Source of the DNA: UBA10349 sp003485905
GTDB lineage: Bacteria; Pseudomonadota; Gammaproteobacteria; Arenicellales; Arenicellaceae
Direction of reading: 5' to 3'
Assembly: GCA_943787185.1 (NCBI GenBank)
Contig: CALSLL010000006.1
Location: 1 to 64,000 of the forward strand
DNA length: 64,000 nucleotides
In this document: positions 62,448 through 64,000 of the stretch, in pieces
Numbering within the stretch: the stretch's first letter is position 1
How the letters are laid out: each line of letters begins with the position of its first letter
Position numbers and translations under genes: made by a program
Notes under the pieces: generated by a model
The model's input: only the letters and a program-made list of their open reading frames with translations
Told to the model about the DNA's origin: nothing
Database searches by the model: none

Positions 62448-62711
62448 CTATTCTGCTTCGCCTATAGGGAAACCAATGGGATAAGCGTCCTGGTACTCGT
62501 TCACGCCCTAGTTTGGCTCACGATGACGGTACAACCAGTCCCACATGGAAATAACGTTGGCGCGAAACCAGTTGTCGTAGTTCCAATGATCGTCAAAATC
62601 TTCCATAGTCACACGCTCCAATATCTCTTCAATGGTCGCTCCGGCCATCAACTCTTCGAGCACACGATCTCTAAGGGCAAGCCCGACTACCTTTACGATT
62701 GAATCAGTGCG
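62448..62711 (-). pseudogene. C-terminal remnant, homologous to fragment at 19375
   Basis: Directly after the TAA of the monooxygenase gene, in the same frame, comes an open stretch reading ALRDRVLEELMAGATIEEILERVTMEDF, then NVISMWDW and HREPN, an in-frame TAG, and YQDAYPIGFPIGEAE-stop. The upstream half of the gene is absent. The likeness to the fragment at 19375-19590 shows that both come from one family. The RDRVLEE..A..TIEEIL element resembles the tail of exported MBL-fold hydrolases; this is inference. Confidence 0.6.
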
Positions 62712-63875
62712 TTAGCTCAATTCTCTCACTACATCGTAATCGTAAACAGACTTACGAAAATTGGCATGCGCGACAATTTCAACGTCACGGTCACTGATGC
62801 TAGTACAGATGGAATCATATCGAAGTCCGTTTTTCCGTGCGCCAAGTTGAACATCGGCTACCCGTTGGCGGCGTAGGTTTTCATAGGCAACCAGCGCTGC
62901 TTGCCCGGTTTCGCAGGTTGCGCCGGCCAGAATTGTCGCCAGCGCCATGCCATCTTCCATTGACTGATTAGCGCCTTGCCCCAAATGCGGCAACATGGCA
63001 TGGGCAGCATCACCCAGCAGAGTGAGCCGACCTTTTGTCCAGATTGGCAATGGGTCACGGTCATAAAGCGCCCAAAGAAAAGTTTGTTCGACCTGCCGCA
63101 GTAATTTTTCTATACGTTGATCCCAACCCGAAAATTCCTTGCGCAACACATCAGGATCGCCAGGTGCTGTCCAGGATTCTTTGATTTTCGTATCACCCGG
63201 AACGAAACCGACAAAGTTTAACAGCGTGCCTGCCCTCAAGGGAAAGACGAGGAAGTGTTTCCCCTCACCTAGCCACATACGCCAAACATCAGCCGGCCAA
63301 TCAGGCAGGAGCTCCCGTGCTATCACACCACGATAGGCAGCTGAGCCGGAAAATACGGGTACCGAGGGCGGAACCACGATGGGACGCAGCACTGAATGTA
63401 TGCCATCACAGCCGATGACAATGTCCGCCTCGGCAGTCTTGCCATTCGCAAACGTCAGACGAGCCACATCGTCATCTTGTTCGAAACCAGTACATTCATA
63501 GCCGGTTTGAATCACACCCTTAGGCAGCGGTCCGGCCAGGAGATCAATCATGTCGGCGCGATGCATACCGAAAGTGGCATTCCAACCTGACGAATCCGTT
63601 ACCTGAACAGGCGCGATCTCGGTACCATCTTGGTGATAATAGCGGGAGCCCTCTCCCACTCTGGCACCATACTTCTGCACCGCTGATTCTAGACCAAGCC
63701 GCTGAAGGTGACGGACACTGTTCGGGGTTAGGTATATGCCAGCACCTACTTCACCGAGTTCTTGCGCCTGCTCATAGACCGTTACTTCCAAGCCTTGCTT
63801 GATGAGTGCATTGGCAGTGAACAAACCTCCGATACCACCTCCAATAATTGCGATTTTAAAGCGCTCGCCCGTCAT
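62712..63875 (-). CDS. FAD-dependent aromatic monooxygenase
   Basis: 387 residues of the PHBH/salicylate-hydroxylase group. The FAD Rossmann loop GGGIGGLFTANAL is at about 11-23, DIVIGCDGIHS carries the DG motif, and LLGDAAHAMLPHLGQGANQSMEDG is the second FAD motif. It hydroxylates an aromatic or heteroaromatic acid with NAD(P)H and oxygen in the cytosol. GAGGGG before ATG 63875 is the ribosome site. It heads the minus-strand block of catabolic genes reaching to 59.3 kb, although a decayed fragment separates it from the rest. Confidence 0.9.
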   Translation of the reverse strand: MTGERFKIAIIGGGIGGLFTANALIKQGLEVTVYEQAQELGEVGAGIYLTPNSVRHLQRLGLESAVQKYGARVGEGSRYYHQDGTEIAPVQVTDSSGWNATFGMHRADMIDLLAGPLPKGVIQTGYECTGFEQDDDVARLTFANGKTAEADIVIGCDGIHSVLRPIVVPPSVPVFSGSAAYRGVIARELLPDWPADVWRMWLGEGKHFLVFPLRAGTLLNFVGFVPGDTKIKESWTAPGDPDVLRKEFSGWDQRIEKLLRQVEQTFLWALYDRDPLPIWTKGRLTLLGDAAHAMLPHLGQGANQSMEDGMALATILAGATCETGQAALVAYENLRRQRVADVQLGARKNGLRYDSICTSISDRDVEIVAHANFRKSVYDYDVVRELS

Positions 63876-64000
63876 AACCGCTTACCCCTCATGTTACGTT
63901 AATTCTTGTTGAAGCCTTCTACCAGTAACCAGAAGTTGACTTACGTTAGGTAATAATCATTTCATGAAATCATCAAAAACGATACACAAGCGTCACCGGT

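Noticed and set aside
62490..62520. TAG in the remnant at 62448-62711 as a pyrrolysine codon
   Set aside because: The gene is truncated, the paralogous fragment has an ordinary codon there, and nothing suggests pyrrolysine use.
1..64000. CRISPR arrays, tRNA or rRNA genes, prophage or integron
   Set aside because: No regularly spaced repeats, no cloverleaf or rRNA core sequences, and no phage or integrase genes were recognised by reading.

Overview
The window looks like chromosomal DNA of a free-living, probably marine, gammaproteobacterium. The pointers are the periplasmic Do-family protease, a Trp-rich TIGR02450-type protein, a YdcH-type protein, DUF808 and DUF6868 proteins, two TonB-dependent receptors, DUF6152 and DUF5916 exported proteins, and a czc-type metal efflux operon. 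Base composition is moderate and varies: the receptor at 2.4-4.8 kb and the block at 59-64 kb look more GC-rich than their surroundings. No rRNA, tRNA, CRISPR array or intact insertion sequence was seen. Taxonomy below class is inference only.

Layout. 0-5 kb: DegQ-like protease between two near-identical short repeats, small proteins, a TonB receptor and a decayed IS110 transposase remnant. 5-15 kb: SLC13-type anion transporter, DUF6152 and DUF5916 envelope proteins, TPR lipoprotein, AEC transporter, and two tandem cytochrome P460 genes divergent from an AraC regulator. 15-24 kb: a frameshifted SDR with divergent HxlR regulator, GFA protein, MBL hydrolase, frameshifted DUF808 protein, arylsulfatase, and a decaying DUF6152 array. 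24-29 kb: Bug-type binding protein, cytochrome c, rhomboid, exported aldo/keto reductase-like protein, esterase, bicupin.

29.5-38.8 kb is the most interesting block. Behind an 18-bp perfect palindrome lie, all on the plus strand, a carboxymuconolactone decarboxylase/AhpD-like protein, OsmC, a DMT exporter, a GPH-type symporter, two exported SnoaL-like proteins, an ArsM/AS3MT-like methyltransferase, a TonB receptor, and an exported haem-c plus FG-GAP propeller protein. The methyltransferase has an in-frame UGA exactly where AS3MT/ArsM enzymes carry an arsenic-binding Cys. That UGA is followed at the right distance by a strong hairpin resembling a bacterial SECIS, so the enzyme is a candidate selenoprotein.

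39-47 kb: Tat-exported amidohydrolase and NHL propeller; an alkylation-damage repair operon (AraC-MGMT, 2OG oxygenase, stand-alone Ada zinc domain, AlkB); a Tat-exported cupin; a PepSY protein with an internal deletion. 46.7-52.9 kb: czcI-like/CBA metal efflux. 52.9-58.1 kb: a frameshifted secreted catalase-peroxidase divergent from a cobalt-type nitrile hydratase/thiocyanate-hydrolase-like set (beta N-terminal domain fused to alpha through a His-rich linker, separate beta C-terminal domain) and an MFS transporter. 58-64 kb: exported hydrolase, Tat-exported amidohydrolase, SMP-30 lactonase, CMD-family protein and FAD monooxygenase, which suggests catabolism of an aromatic or cyclic compound.

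Broken genes are frequent. Three carry one extra base in a homopolymer (SDR, DUF808, KatG), which could be sequencing error. Others carry a stop codon, a truncation or a deletion that cannot be explained that way.
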